A DNA stretch of 64,000 nucleotides from Periplaneta americana (Eukaryota > Arthropoda > Insecta > Blattodea > Blattidae). Location of the stretch: assembly GCF_040183065.1 (NCBI RefSeq), contig NC_091132.1, positions 165,258,102 to 165,322,101 of the forward strand. Direction: 5' to 3'. Shown here one piece after another: positions 1-11,685 of the stretch. Every line of letters starts with the position of its first letter. Position 1 is the first letter of the stretch. The notes under the pieces were generated by a model, which saw only the letters and a list, made by a program, of their open reading frames with translations, had not been told where the DNA came from and did no database searches. The translations under genes were made by a program, and so were the position numbers.

Positions 1-34
1 CGGCAATGAACCTCCGGGTTTCTTAAAAGCCAGC

Positions 35-39
<5 letters not shown>
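1..39 (+). mobile_element. LINE 3' end (RTE-like), cut by window edge
   Basis: The first 39 bases are the reverse complement of the left ends of the LINE copies near 34660 and 46740. They encode the last residues of the same reverse-transcriptase ORF (a MNLRV-type end followed by TAA) and then the short tail AAGTA that runs into an (ATT)n tract. The rest of this copy lies outside the window. Confidence 0.7.
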
Positions 40-79
<40 letters not shown>

Positions 80-185
80 ATTATTATTATTACTAGCATT
101 ATTATTGTTGTTATTATGACTTATTATTTTATTATTATTATTACTATTATTTTATTATTATTATTATTTTATTAGTATTTTATTA

Positions 186-238
<53 letters not shown>
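40..238. repeat. (ATT)n microsatellite
   Basis: About 200 bp of imperfect ATT/TTA trinucleotides, placed directly on the tail of the LINE end at 1-39. It probably grew from the retrotransposon tail. Confidence 0.95.
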
Positions 239-240
239 GT

Positions 241-540
241 GGCGAGGACATTCAATAGGAGTCAGTCTGGATTTAATGTTCCTAATTATGTCAGGTGAAG
301 AATACAATTCATGCAGTTCTGCGCTGTGTAACTTTCTCCATTCTCCTCTAACTTCATCCGTTTATCCCAAAATGTTTTTCTAAGAACCTTATTCTCAATC
401 ATACTTAATCTCTGTTCCTCTCTCAAAGTGAGTGTCCAAGTTTCACAACCATACACAACAACCGGTAATATAATTGTTTTATATATTCTAACTTCTAGAT
501 TTATTCGCAGCAGACTAGATAGCGAAAGCTTCTCTACCGA
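241..540 (-). mobile_element. LINE fragment, C-terminal part of RT ORF
   Basis: On the minus strand this piece encodes the CETWTLT-type C-terminal region seen complete at 34841-35278 and 46743-47357, but with stops and small changes. Both ends are truncated and its orientation is opposite to the LINE end at 1-39, so two LINE insertions meet at the microsatellite. Confidence 0.75.
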
Positions 541-734
541 ATAATAACCACTATTACTTTGACTATGATGATGATTATTAATATTATTACCTTAATTTTT
601 TAAGACTATCCTTGCAGAAGTAACTGAAGTTGGAAATCCACTATTAATTCCTTCTATATTACTTTGCTTAAGAAGCATATATTTCCATATTACTTCGACA
701 TATTCTTTTCACTAATGGAAAATATAATTATCAG

Positions 735-1317
735 TGTTCCAGTTAGCCATAATAGTGGAATTTCAACATTGAGTGAAAATCTTCCACAAGGAGAGGAAGT
801 GCATACCGTTGAGAAGAAATACGATTGTGACGTTTGCGGAAGGTTCTTTCCTGACTCTGCAAGACTCAAAAGACATGGCCTCGTACACAAATATGAGAAG
901 AAATTCAGTTGCGAGGTGTGTGGAAAGTGCTTTTTCCAATCGGAAGTTTTCGAAAAGCATTCAATCAAACACAAAAGCGAGAAGCGTTTTATTTGTCGCG
1001 CGTGTGGAATGTGTTTTTCAAAGTCGAAATATCTCAAGAGCCATTTACGCGTTCATACAGACGAGAAAACATTCAGTTGTGACGTTTGTGGAAAGGGTTT
1101 TTCGTTCTCGGCTAACCTCGAGAGGCATTCACGCGTGCACAGAGACTCGAAACCATTCAGATGTGACGTGTGTGGCAAGTGTTTTGCGTGGTCAAACAAT
1201 CTTGCGAGGCATTCAAGCTTGCACAGAGACGAGAAGAAGTCCTTCAGTTGTGACGGTTGTGGAATATTTCGATATGCAGTCACGCGTACATACAGACGAG
1301 AAGCCATTCAGTTGTGA
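735..1317 (+). CDS. Unit 0: C2H2 zinc-finger exon (final exon), frameshifted
   Basis: Final exon of a tandem zinc-finger gene whose first three exons lie left of the window. The splice acceptor is ATTATCAG|T at 734/735, the same position as in units A, B and C. The first codon is split AG|T, giving a SVPVSHNSG start against SVAVSHNSG in the others. Five complete fingers of the C-X2-C-X12-H-X3-H type follow (830-1210), with degenerate TGEKPF-type linkers. The sixth finger begins CDGCG and then loses frame near 1255-1270, where roughly 20-25 bp are missing compared with a normal finger, so the reading frame ends at 1317. Likely a nuclear DNA-binding protein. It is either a truncated five-finger product or a pseudogene; the broken sixth finger favours loss of function for the downstream array. 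Confidence 0.75.
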
Positions 1318-1633
1318 CGAATGTGGAAAGTGTTTTTCGCGTTCGGTTCATCTGAGTATGATTTCACCCAAATACAAGGACGTGAAGCCCTTCCGTTGTG
1401 ATGTGTGTGGAAAGATTTTTGTACGCCAGGATAATCTCGATGTCCATTCACGCGTTCACACAGGTGAGAAGCCATTCACTTGTGGTGAGTGTGGAAAGGG
1501 TTTTTCACAGCGTGATCATCTTACTGCGCATATACGTGTTCACACTGGCGAGAAGCCGTTCAGTTGTGAAGTGTGTGGAAAGAGTTTTTCGCGCTTGGAT
1601 AATTTCAATGTCCATTCACGTATTCACCAGTAA
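1268..1633 (+). pseudogene. Unit 0: downstream fingers in shifted frame
   Basis: After the frame break the array continues one frame over. It has a finger with both zinc-binding His lost (1310-1375, Ser-Pro-Lys-Tyr in place of the H-X3-H end), then three complete fingers (about 1395-1630) ending RIHQ and a TAA stop. Linkers here are the canonical TGEKPF, better than in the other units. Because the N-terminal part is in another frame, these fingers are untranslated unless the frame is restored by splicing or frameshifting. Confidence 0.75.
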
Positions 1634-1706
1634 GAAGCCATTCAGTTCAAGTGTGTTTGTTTTTTTATTCCTCCCTCCCCATTTGGGAAACTTTAACACA
1701 GTATAA

Positions 1707-3225
1707 TATATACAGTCACGAAGCTCAATACTTACTAAATATACAAACATAGTTGCTCACACCAGGATCGCTACTATCGCCTCATCACAGACCCCTTCCC
1801 CAGCAGACTTCAGATTTCGTATTCTTTTGAAAAAATTAACACCTTCCTACCATATTGACATGTGAAATGCTAAGGTTTATATATATTGTTTTCATAAAGT
1901 ATATATATTATATTTTATAAACTCACCTTCCTGGATCTTTCGGAAGAAGGATAACTCTGACTTCTTTTTCTTACAATATTTATAGTACCACGAACGTCTC
2001 CTTGTCCCATATTATATTCAAATTATTGTATTTTAGCCATTTACAGTTGCTACAACCGATAACGAACATTTCACAGTTTACACAACTTTTCACAACAAAG
2101 CGAAATACGGCACAGTCAAGCCTTTTCGATCTAGACGACGCCGTAATGTATGTTCGGGTTTTCTATTTCAGTGTGTGGAGCTCAGTGAAATATTATAACT
2201 TTATTGCGTATCATTGCTAAGTTTTATTTTGTGCAATTTGTCCATAAGTTCCGTTTACTTCTTCTTGCATAATATGTTGTAGAAATAATTACAGAACTGT
2301 GTTATTTTAATGTGAAGAGAATTTTACGTGTTAACATAATCTGTTCGCATCAACATTTTAAGTTTAGAATGGAAGCTATTTTGATGTTCAATAAAACGAA
2401 TTTATATTGTGATCTTAATTTAGCACATCTACGTTCCTTAATTGTAGACAGAAAATTTACCATTCCACTCCTATGAAATTAGTGTACGTACCATTGTTAC
2501 TTCGTCTCTTATCTAGTAGATAAATATACTAATTCAGTACTCAATTGTAGTATTGAAATACAGACAAACAGAATGTGACGGATGACATACATAACATTAT
2601 GTTTAATTATAATGTATAATTGCGAATATAGGAATATAAGTTAAATACAGTAATCATAACCTATAATATCCATATGACATAACATACATATGTAGTGGCA
2701 GGGCATTGGAGACCACTAAAATTAGAGAGTAAGGGGCAACTGGTACAGTAAACATAACCTATAATTTCAACATACCTAAATATTCGTGCGGTGCAACTGA
2801 AAATTATTGAATCGTGTATAAATGAGTGTACAAGTATTTCGCAATATTTAAACGAAATAAAGGCAGGTATTACACATACGAACAACGAAATTTTCACACC
2901 TAAAATAATATCACACCTTAACTCGCAAGGAATTTTGTCTGAAGTGTTCCCTACTCATTGTTTTAAATTTTAATAATGTAATTATACTACATTTTAGAGA
3001 AATATATGTTATCTTTATGCATTCCTATTAATTTATATGTTGAAACGCCGCCGTTTGTGATCGGGTTAAGCGAGTCACATGGTCAGCCTTACGGCCTGTA
3101 TTGGATCACGATAGCAGTGACACAGTATATTGTTCCTAGTACTCGCAGCGCTCCAAGCGGCTAGCAAATATCGCGAGAAATGCAACTCATAGCAAAAATC
3201 ATCCCAAGCTTCGTTACTGTATATA
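1707..3225. mobile_element. Non-autonomous DNA transposon, TIR TATATACAGTCACGAAGCT
   Basis: The left end TATATACAGTCACGAAGCT (1707) is matched by an inverted AGCTTCGTTACTGTATATA at 3207-3225. A 163-bp relative with the same ends lies at 16247-16409 in the tail of unit A's finger exon. No transposase is visible. A short open stretch at 2780-2972 follows an AG acceptor-like site but matches nothing I recognise. The element sits in decayed finger sequence, which resumes at 3226. Confidence 0.6.
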
Positions 3226-3720
3226 GTAGACTGTGACTTTAACGAGTATTTATATGTACACACAGACATGAACCCATTCTGATGTGATCTCTGTGGAAAG
3301 GATTTTGCATGCGCGCCTAACTCAAATTGCATTTCTGTGTTCATATAGGCAAGAAACCTTTGAGCTATTACGTGTTTCGAATGGCTTTCGGCGCTAGGAA
3401 AATCTTAATATGCAGTTTTGGTCTAATTGGAATCCATTTTTTATGGTCTGCACATCTCTGTATACATTCATGCGTGTAAATAGGTGAGATGCCATTCAGT
3501 TTCAGGGGGAGATGGGTTTTGGCTGTTAGAAATCTCAAAAGGGTGTACACGCTTCCTGGCGTGAAGCCAAGTTTGTGGGTTACGTTTCTTGAATGAGGGA
3601 GGGAAGTCAGAAATGCTACGTTTGTGGGAAGAACTATAAAGAATAATTATTGTGTATTCTAAGAACTCAGGAATTCATTCACACAAGCAAAAAACCGTAC
3701 TAGTGCAACGACTGGAAAAA
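3226..3720 (+). pseudogene. Decayed zinc-finger remnants, tail of unit 0
   Basis: Recognisable finger pieces remain, such as a CDLCGKDFAC segment near 3283-3312 and a CYVCGKNY-like segment near 3620. They have frequent stops and frame changes and lost His pairs. The same tail occurs after unit A (16143-17350) and unit C (55967-56850), so it descends from a longer ancestral array. Confidence 0.65.
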
Positions 3721-4311
3721 AAAAATATCTTGACTATAGACATTTGAAACACGCCAGAAACCATTCCATTCTGATACGTGTAGAACTGAGGTAGGTTATG
3801 ACTTTATTTTGTACTCAAAGCTCTGAACTGTGAGAGATCCGAAAAATCATGGTGATTGGTAATAGCGATTTTATCTGAGAATTTTTACTCGTTCAATAAT
3901 ATTTACCAAAGATAAGGCGATTTATTCTTGGAAGAATACAATGAGTGCATTGCAGCTTTAGTATCAAACGCTAACAAAAACCTTGTGATAGGCAAGGAAA
4001 TCCTTAGATCCCCGTTTTGTTGTCCTTCAAGTTAATCTTCCGTTCTGCACTCCTTTCCACTCCACAGCTGTCACATATACGTACCTACGTCACATCCGCT
4101 ATTAATCACGTATCGGTCAGAGATGGCGCTTTCTCGGTCCTCGACTTTGGAACTATTGAGAGTTGGAACCAGTGACAAACATCTGACGGTAACAAGATCA
4201 CAGGTTTATAAATTACACCTCAGCGCTATTATGGAAAGAATTGTCTGAATCTCGATTACCTAAAATGGCATGCACGCATACATACTGAAAAGAAATAATT
4301 TATTTGCTATG

Positions 4312-4312
<1 letters not shown>
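3721..4312. other. Intergenic spacer, paralogous to 56850-57590
   Basis: No gene is visible. Positions 4070-4230 match 57345-57510 closely (same GTCACAT..CGTACCTACGTCACATCCGC series), showing that the spacers after units 0 and C were duplicated with the genes. Confidence 0.7.
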
Positions 4313-4361
<49 letters not shown>

Positions 4362-4367
4362 TACTAT
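4313..4367. repeat. (ATT)n microsatellite
   Basis: About 50 bp of ATT repeats ending in ATTACT variants. The matching site after unit C (near 57580) has only a few ATT units, so this tract has expanded since the duplication. Confidence 0.9.
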
Positions 4368-5389
4368 TACACTGATGTTAATTAAAAAAATATTCTCCAA
4401 CAATTACTGATTCTAGTTAATTAAAGTGCCCTGAATCCGAATTTGTGTTCATGTGTTCATAATCATGTTAGATTTTTCTGTAGTTTTGAAAAGAAAAAAG
4501 TAAAAAAAATGTGAAAATTGACAAATTTCATGATTAAAAAATAAATTTAATACTATAATCTAAGTTGTATTATTGCTTTTAAGTACTGAAGATTGCTGAT
4601 TCTAGGCCTCTATTCTGTTTTTCTTTGTCACGCCAGGATTTTCTGTAAATTTTGGAAATAATGACGAAAAAATTCAAAATTTAAATAAGAGTATCAAAAA
4701 AATCATATAACGTACTGTATACAATTTTAAAATATATTTTATCGCCGTATATAGGCGTAAAATTGGAGATTATAAAATAAAATTTCATTGTGGAAAACGT
4801 TTTACCTGCGTGTTTCTTAATTTCCTTTACTATGGTTGTTTCTGTGTGCATAACTAGTGCTGTGGTAGGCTACCTTGATTGTTTCTCTTATGAGTCTTAA
4901 TATATTATTTTGTGTTTGATCTAATTTTGTTACTCTCTTTTTGTTAGCTGTAACAATTTCATCACTCCCATATCTGTTGTAAACAATGCAGAAATTTTGA
5001 ATTTATATTTCTTAAATAAAGTAAAATTCTCGTACAAATCTCTGCTGTCAAGTTTCTATATTTCTAGTGAATATGTAAATGTCCTATTTATGTATATTGT
5101 ATTTCGGTGAATCTTGAATTTGGTATTGCCAATGTAGGGAATTAAAAACAAACACTGAATATCTCTTTGTCGTTGATTGGTGGCTCACTTCACCGGCGCA
5201 GAACTTAAACGTATCGGAGTCTTGTTGCTACAGAAACCATAGGAGGCGAAATAGAAAGTCGCATTGCAAGAAGTGGATTCACCTACGCTATGTTTGTTAA
5301 TTCCTCAGCCCGGCGCGATTTTTGAACGTACATAAATATAAATACCATAAAATCAGCCACACTGTGATGTATAGTAAAAGTAAAGTGAA
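4368..5389. other. AT-rich spacer, no gene seen
   Basis: Positions 4375-4700 are paralogous to 57600-57900 (shared GTGCCCTGAATCCGAAT and CACGCCAGGATTTTCTGTAA). Nothing coding, no RNA gene and no clear repeat ends are visible in the rest. Confidence 0.6.
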
Positions 5390-6233
5390 TTTTTCAACAG
5401 TAATCTCACTAGACGTTTTGATTTATCTAGAGAAAATCAAAACTCGAGTGGGATTTAATTGACTATTACACGATTAGAAGAAAGTATATAACGATTAGAA
5501 GTAACGAAGCACTCCAATACAATAAAATATTAATTTTCTTACGAAAATACAACTGTCTTCAAATGTATTATTGTACCATCTCAACATTACAAATATTACG
5601 CTAGATGCATGCTAGATGGCAGTAGTGAGCAATGCCTTCTCGTCGAGAAGTTCTCGATCTATTATACACGATGGCAATGTTACTAGTCAAGAAGGCTTTG
5701 TTGATTCAGTTTCATTTTTTATTAAAATGCAACATTCCACTTCAATTATCCGAATCCCAGTAATCAACGTCACTTGACAGATGATTTTCAATAAATCTTA
5801 ATATTAAACAATCTCTGATACGGGACTATCCATAATATCATATAGCAGAAGCTATAACATAACCTAACTAATATGCTGTACACAAGTGTTAGAAAAGTTT
5901 TAATTAACGACGATGACATAAAAAATAAACATGAATAATTTTAAAAGGAATAATTATTGAATGTACAATTTTCAAATTTGAATGTGGTTGGTGGTTCAAT
6001 TGATGTTATATTGGACGTGTGCGTAATAGAAGTGGAACTCGTTGATTTAGGCCTACATGGTGTATTCCAGTTATTCAGGATTTCCGAATGGTGCTCTTCA
6101 TTTATTTGTAAATCTGATTTCAGAAGATGCATAGGTATGATAAGTGATTTTTTTTTTCAATTCTTGTTCTTGAATGCCAATGCGAGTCATATTTGAAACT
6201 GCTGTGCATCGACTGGAGTGGTTTGTAATTATA

Positions 6234-6267
<34 letters not shown>

Positions 6268-6500
6268 TTTTTTTTGACGTTCAGACCAGCGCAGTTTCAA
6301 ATGTTGGCAAACAAAGAAACAAATGCTAGGGACGCGATAAAATTGTGCGATAAGCAGCCATGATTGGTTGAAATACGTCCTTTCGTACCGTTTTATTGGT
6401 CAAAAGTAGTATGACGTAGTTAGAGTGTAATAGTCAATTAAAAAAAAAATACTATGGTGAAGTTGTGCTTCACATGGTTCACCTGAAAAGCCGCCTCTGG
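5390..6500. mobile_element. Possible TIR element with ends TAATTGACTATTACAC
   Basis: TAATTGACTATTACAC at 5456-5471 is inverted exactly at 6425-6440, 969 bp later. Outside the left copy is a small palindrome (GTTTTGATT..AATCAAAAC, 5415-5443). The interior has (AT)n and a poly-T run at 6224-6275 and no credible transposase. The true boundaries may lie further out, and the superfamily is not clear. Confidence 0.45.
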
Positions 6501-6589
6501 TTGATTGTCCAGACTCACTAACTATTACTGTCACATGTAACTCTTACCACAATTTGCAACTACTTCACGGCTGTCAGTTTCTGATGTAT

Positions 6590-6845
6590 TGATGTTTTTA
6601 ATCGGTTGTTTTTGTGTCGCTTTGTCAACTACTATGCATATCTAGCGTCCGAATGAGATGAAAGTGATAACATCAGCGAATTGAGTCCAGGGTCCAGCGC
6701 TGAAAGTTAGGCCTACCCAGCATTTGCTCTTACTGGATTGAGGGAAACTTATGGAGAAACCTAAACCAAATAACTTGTACAACCAGGATTTGAACCCGGC
6801 TCGCTCGTCACATGGTCAAGCATGCCGTTACTCCACAGAATTGGA
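6590..6845 (-). mobile_element. tRNA-derived SINE, family 1
   Basis: Reverse-strand copy of the element also found at 40576-40845 (-) and 51275-51535 (+). Read on the minus strand it shows a B-box-like GGGTTCAAATCC, the shared body with GCAAATGCTGGGTA, and the GACGCTA end. It is diverged (about one change per 8-10 bases by eye) and therefore old. Confidence 0.75.
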
Positions 6846-7212
6846 CGCGTATTGATTTCACTGACATTGGAATCAGCCCTTAAAGACACGCTTCCTTTCT
6901 CTGTCTGGCAGCACGTGGAGAGGAAGATATAGGAAGGGAATACAGTGGGAACAGCTCCTTCTCTCAGTCTCGTGGTATGTCCCATATAATCCATGTTTTC
7001 GGGATGGAAATATTGAGAATAGCCCACACTCTCGAAACTGTAGTGGGCTGCCAATTTTCCCTGTTGATTGTCGTTACCCACGCTCCTCGTATGTATGCCT
7101 TCTTGAAAATTCTATAACGAACATATATAGGCCTACTGTGTTTGAAATATACAAGCGGATACGTAAAGTAATTCATTAGACACATTGGACATTATACATA
7201 TTTTCCACCATA
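6846..7212. other. Spacer, nothing identified
   Basis: Between the two SINEs I see no gene, no repeat ends and no paralogous block in the other units. Confidence 0.5.
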
Positions 7213-7395
7213 GGGTCGACCTGGTTGGCAAGTTGGTATAGCGCTGGCTATAGTGTGCTTAAATGCGACAGTCTCAGGTCTGCAGATTTACTGGCATGTA
7301 AAAGAACTCCTGCGGGACAAAATTCCGGCACATCCGGCGACGCTGATATAACCTCTGCAGTTACGAGCGTCGTTAAATAAAACATAATATTTTTT
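7213..7395 (+). mobile_element. tRNA-derived SINE, family 2 (internally deleted)
   Basis: Begins GTCGACCTGG with an A-box-like stretch and lacks the B-box segment that the fuller copy at 15291-15507 has. It continues with the shared body (TGTGCTTAAATGCGACAG, CGGCGACGCTGA, GAGCGTCGTTAAA). It is flanked by the short duplication CACCATAGG (left about 7207-7215, right about 7403-7411). Confidence 0.75.
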
Positions 7396-7573
7396 TTTAT
7401 TCACCATAGGCTACAGATACTTTTGACCTAAAACTACTTATGAAAGTATTGAAATGTCTTATTTTCCTTGTTTTTTCTGTTACAGTAAGAAAAATTATAC
7501 CCGAATACCACGCAGAAATTCATCATTTCAAAAAATAATAATAATCCAGACTCCAGTTAGAATTAGACTTTAA

Positions 7574-7605
<32 letters not shown>

Positions 7606-7613
7606 GTAAATAG

Positions 7614-9422
7614 TAGAGTTGGGCAACACGATTCATTTTCAGAAGTCGATTCCAACGATTCAATCGTACATTACGAATCGATTCTAACGATTCGTTCACG
7701 ATTCTTCTCAGTCTGCGATTCCAACTATTCTTTTGAATCGTCGCAAGACACTTTCCTTTGCAAACCACGCGTAGAACAAAAACGTTCTACATCTCTCGCA
7801 TAGATGGCATAAGAGGCGAGACATTGGATTGTCTCTTTCTCATTGGCTGGAACCATTCAGCACAACGAGTTAGAAAGAGAGTTCTATCTCGTTGATTCAG
7901 CATAACCTCCATTAGTCTACAAAATTACCCAAGATAATGTTTCTAAATTATAATTTATCAACTGAACCTTATTACGAAGTACATTTTTTGTAAATTTCAG
8001 GTTTGTGTTCATTATTTTTCACATTTAATCAAATGCAGTATTTAGATTTCACTCTCGCTCGGGAGTATTCGGCACGGTTCGGAAATGTCCGCTGACAGGT
8101 TACATCAAACAAGTAAATAGAATCGTGGGTTACGATCAACGAGCACAGAATACAATAGAGTAGACACTAGCATCTTAATACCATTGGACGGAGTGAAGCC
8201 GGTTTGATGGACCTGACGCCATCTTGTTGCTACCAAAACATTGCAAAATAGCTATTACGTTATAGAAGATCTTATGATAATAAGAATTCCATATGTCCCT
8301 AATTTCTTGTAGGACTCACACTTTCTTGTTTGTTTCGTAATACAGAATCGCTATGCACGTATTTTTAGCAAAAATTACGAAACTGTCATCGATAAATCAC
8401 ATATATACAGGTTATTTAAATTGGCAGCTCTTCAAATTGCAGTATGGTATTTAATAGATAATCTGGAAGGTTAAACAAACAATAATGATAAAAAAGGAAA
8501 ATAACAGTTTGACCTTATTTTGCTACTAGTCCAATAAAAATGCTACCCTATAATAATTACTTTTATAGGTTGATCCATTTGCTTCGATTTAATAATGAAA
8601 CTTGCTTCTTAACGCAAATTATCATTCTCTTCCTTTTGCCAGTATTTCGTATAGATGTCCCGATTTTGTTTAGAGAAAAAATGGAATGCTCTTAACCATA
8701 TAATATTTGATAGGCTCTTCGTTTATAGTATATAATTAGATTATAACGGCGAACAAAAGTGAAGTTTTATCACCAAATGGGTCAAGTCAGTTCACGACCG
8801 AGTTAATGAAGCTACTAAGTCTGTAAAGCATAAGTCTGATTTCGTGATTATAAAAATTAATTACAATAATATTAATACACTATTTCTTTTTCTTCATCAA
8901 ACGAATACGTGCATTCGGTTTAAGATAAATCCTTTCTCTTAATCAAACAAATACGTGAACAATACGAATCTAACCGACTAACTTAGGCTAAATCATTCAT
9001 TACCGTATCTAGCCTACCGGTGATAAGTACATTTCACACATGCATATTTACCCGTGAAAAGTTATTCCAGGAATTTTTTTTGGAAACCTGTTTGTGCAGC
9101 CATACGCAGAACATGTAGGCATATTGAAATTAGTTAATTCATTAATTAAAACAACGATGCAACATCACAATCAACTGCCCATGTGCTAACCGGGAGCGCA
9201 ATGTTTTGGTAGCATCATAATGGCGACTGTCCACAAAAGCGGCTTCACCTCCAAGCTGTTTATATCTACTCTATGCATTCTGTGCTCGTTGGTTACGATA
9301 CCATGTCAATTCGTTACTATTCTTTTGAACGACGATTCGTTGATGCCACGAATCGATTCTTACGATTCTTTATTATTAAGACGTTCGAATGAACGTTTCG
9401 TTCACGAATCGACCCAACTCTA
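7614..9422. mobile_element. hAT-like foldback element, TSD GTAAATAG
   Basis: Ends TAGAGTTGGG and CCCAACTCTA are inverted, and both sides carry the 8-bp duplication GTAAATAG (7606-7613, 9423-9430), the hAT hallmark. Below the termini both arms are rich in ATTCG/CGAAT-type repeats. A second, inner pair of inverted arms (about 8120-8255 and 9205-9300, sharing ACGAGCACAGAAT and GCTACCAAAACATTGC) makes it a foldback. No transposase ORF is present, so it must have been mobilised in trans. Confidence 0.8.
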
Positions 9423-9430
9423 GTAAATAG

Positions 9431-10107
9431 TATCTGTTCACATGAACTAGCATAGTGAAGCAATATGGCTGACCGCGCATCAACACTGCAATTACTCGCC
9501 TTCACGATAGACAATGATGTTACATAGAGCACTGCTGTCCTATTCTATTATAATTACATCTGTGGTATGAAGCTAAACCAGGGCAACGAGGTCGAAAATT
9601 TGTTTGCAAAAGTTAACGGAATCTTTATGGGGAAAGGAATGTAGCTCCGTGACCCATTTCTTTTAGGGCTCATACAGATATCTGCCTTAGAATTTTAGGA
9701 AAATATTAGGCAGAATGAATTTGTATACTGAAATTGTGTATCCGTTTATTATGCTGGAATCATTAGCATACCTAATCCAGAAACCTTTTTGTCACGGCCT
9801 TCTATGTTAGTAGCTATTCAACTATCTTAATTATACTTTCCAGAAAATTAATTTATATAAATTTGCTGTATAGAGCTAATTATTCTGTGCTAAGTTAGGC
9901 CTTAACTAGTGCTTCAGATTTACGGCCCAAAGCAGGTACGTAAATGTAAATATTTCAATGCACAATGGGCACTATACTGTTGCATTGTATTGCTCACAGA
10001 AATACACATACTAGGCAGATGTGGACTTACTATTGCCAAGCTAGTTAGTATATCCGAATAATTCACATTCTGCGTATTAACTTATGTTACTTAATTTCCA
10101 TTTTCAG
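9431..10107. other. Unit A upstream region (5' flank or 5'UTR intron)
   Basis: Positions 9570-9720 match 46540-46680 and 60160-60290, and 9770-10080 match 20460-20680, 47870-48080 and 60590-60800 in patches, so this is the duplicated upstream part of the gene unit. It ends in the polypyrimidine-AG acceptor TTTTCAG at 10101-10107. A GCCAAGCTA followed by a weak donor (GTTAGT) near 10045 matches a good GTAAGT donor in units B, C and D. Unit A lacks the conserved block found about 200-300 bp upstream of exon 1 in those units. Confidence 0.5.
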
Positions 10108-10112
10108 TCGTA

Positions 10113-10205
10113 ATGGACGCGATCAAGATGGAACCTGGGTCCGACCCAATGGGTATACACACAAGTGGTATCGCAGATATAGAAGAGAAGAAGCCTTTAT
10201 CTGAG
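10113..10205 (+). CDS. Unit A exon 1: N-terminus of C2H2 zinc-finger protein
   Basis: Thirty-one codons starting MDAIKMEPGSDP and ending KKPLSE, spliced at GAG|GTATAT (phase 0). The exon begins 5 bases before ATG, after TTTTCAG. The start is chosen because the same ATG heads the homologous exon in units B, C and D and an acceptor lies just upstream. It contains the SUMO-acceptor consensus I-K-M-E. It joins 10785-10922, 11246-11325 and 12195 onward. Intron 1 is 579 bp and holds nothing but AT-rich sequence conserved in the other units. Family role: N-terminal, finger-free region of a presumed nuclear regulator. I recognise no KRAB, ZAD, SCAN or BTB domain. Confidence 0.85.
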
Positions 10206-10784
10206 GTATATTGAGAGCAGTGACTATTTATTATCTAAATGCGTCATTTATAACTAGGAAGTGCATTCCTTTGTAATTAATTCTTCTTTTTCCACGAGAT
10301 GAAACACAACTGAAAAAGTTGAAATTTGTGAATGTGAAGTTCCAAACGGAATTTTATTTCACATAAAACACACATACTCAAAATTGTGTGAATAGTTGCT
10401 TTCAGGAAATATATATTAAAACCACAAAAATGTTGAAGTTTTTCTTGCTTCCATGGATTTTTAGAAGAACTTTTAAATAATTTAAAACTGAATCAACACC
10501 GGTAATAACTTATTTAGAATAACATTAACCTTTATGTTTTACTATGGGTCTTTCTGATCATATTGCAACAAAATATCATACACTAAATATATTCTATTAC
10601 ACGTATGTGTATCGTTACAACGTTTCTTAGATAAATTAATTTACTATTGGTTTTGGAATAGGTACATATACATTTGTTGACATCAGTATTAATAATAATG
10701 TGGAGGGTCTTTATAAATAGTTACGGGTTTTCGTGAACAACTTTTATGCTGTTTTGTCTAATTATTTTGTTCTTTATGTTGCAG

Positions 10785-10922
10785 GAAGGAAATTTATTAG
10801 ATTTGGACATCACTAAAATAAAAACTGAATGTATAGAACACAGGTATCACATGAAACCGGAGATAGTATTTGAGGAATCTGCAGTGCCAATTGACTTTCC
10901 CATGCTGAAGAGTGAAGCTGAG
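10785..10922 (+). CDS. Unit A exon 2: acidic linker with SUMO motifs
   Basis: Forty-six codons between GTTGCAG|GAAGG and GCTGAG|GTGAGT, both phase 0. The peptide begins EGNLLDLDITKIKTECIEH and ends MLKSEAE. Psi-K-x-E sites are I-K-T-E and L-K-S-E; M-K-P-E replaces M-K-S-E of units B and C. The exon is acidic with two hydrophobic patches (NLLDLD, VPIDFPML) that could be short interaction motifs. Intron 2 (323 bp) follows. No known domain is recognisable. Confidence 0.85.
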
Positions 10923-11245
10923 GTGAGTGCAGTCTATGAAGTGTGTTGGGCTGTAGTTCCCTCCCTGTTACTTTCTGGCTGATGTAGCTGCTACAGTCAT
11001 CCCAGTGATAACTTTTACCCTATCCAATTTTTGAGTTAATTGTGTTACTAGCACTGTTTAGATTATTTCAATCATATACCGTACTTGCTGGTAATCCATT
11101 TGTGGCACAATGGATGCCCACATCCTTCACAAAATATTTCCATTACTGACTTTACTTTAAAGATTGGATGAGTTGCACATTTTTACTGCCTGATTTTCAT
11201 GTATTATTGTGCTCTCTATCTGTTTTACGTAATCTTCTGCTACAG

Positions 11246-11325
11246 GAAGAGTTTTGTGAGTTGGATCAAGTGAAGGAGGTCAAACTGGAAGTAACAGCAG
11301 AGGAGAATGAAGTCTTGACTGAGAG
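11246..11325 (+). CDS. Unit A exon 3: acidic linker with VKLE motif
   Basis: Twenty-six codons plus two bases, between TGCTACAG|GAAGAG and GAGAG|GTGAGT (phase 2). The peptide begins EEFCELDQVKEVKLE and ends NEVLTE. V-K-L-E with an acidic stretch just downstream fits a negatively charged SUMO consensus. The trailing AG joins the T at 12195 to make Ser. Intron 3 (869 bp) contains the (ATT)n tract at 11458-11690 and a conserved pre-exon region (about 11690-12194). Confidence 0.85.
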
Positions 11326-11457
11326 GTGAGTGTAATATACGAGTGCCTAGTTTGCTGTTGGTTTTACTGCTTTATTTAAATAATGACAACATAAACATAT
11401 TTATAATCTCAAACTGGTTATTGTTTATATGAAAACTCCAGTACCACCATTAGTACT

Positions 11458-11617
11458 ACATTTATTATTATTATTATTGTTATTATTATTATTATTAATT
11501 ATTATTATTATTATTATTGTTATTATTATTATTAATTATTATTATTATTATTATTATAATTATTGTTATTATTATTAATTATTATTATTATTATTATTAT
11601 TGTTATTATTATTATTA

Positions 11618-11685
<68 letters not shown>

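Noticed and set aside
2791-2973. 60-codon frame in the 1707-3225 element, preceded by TACAG
   Set aside because: Short, no recognisable motif and no second copy; recorded within the transposon only.
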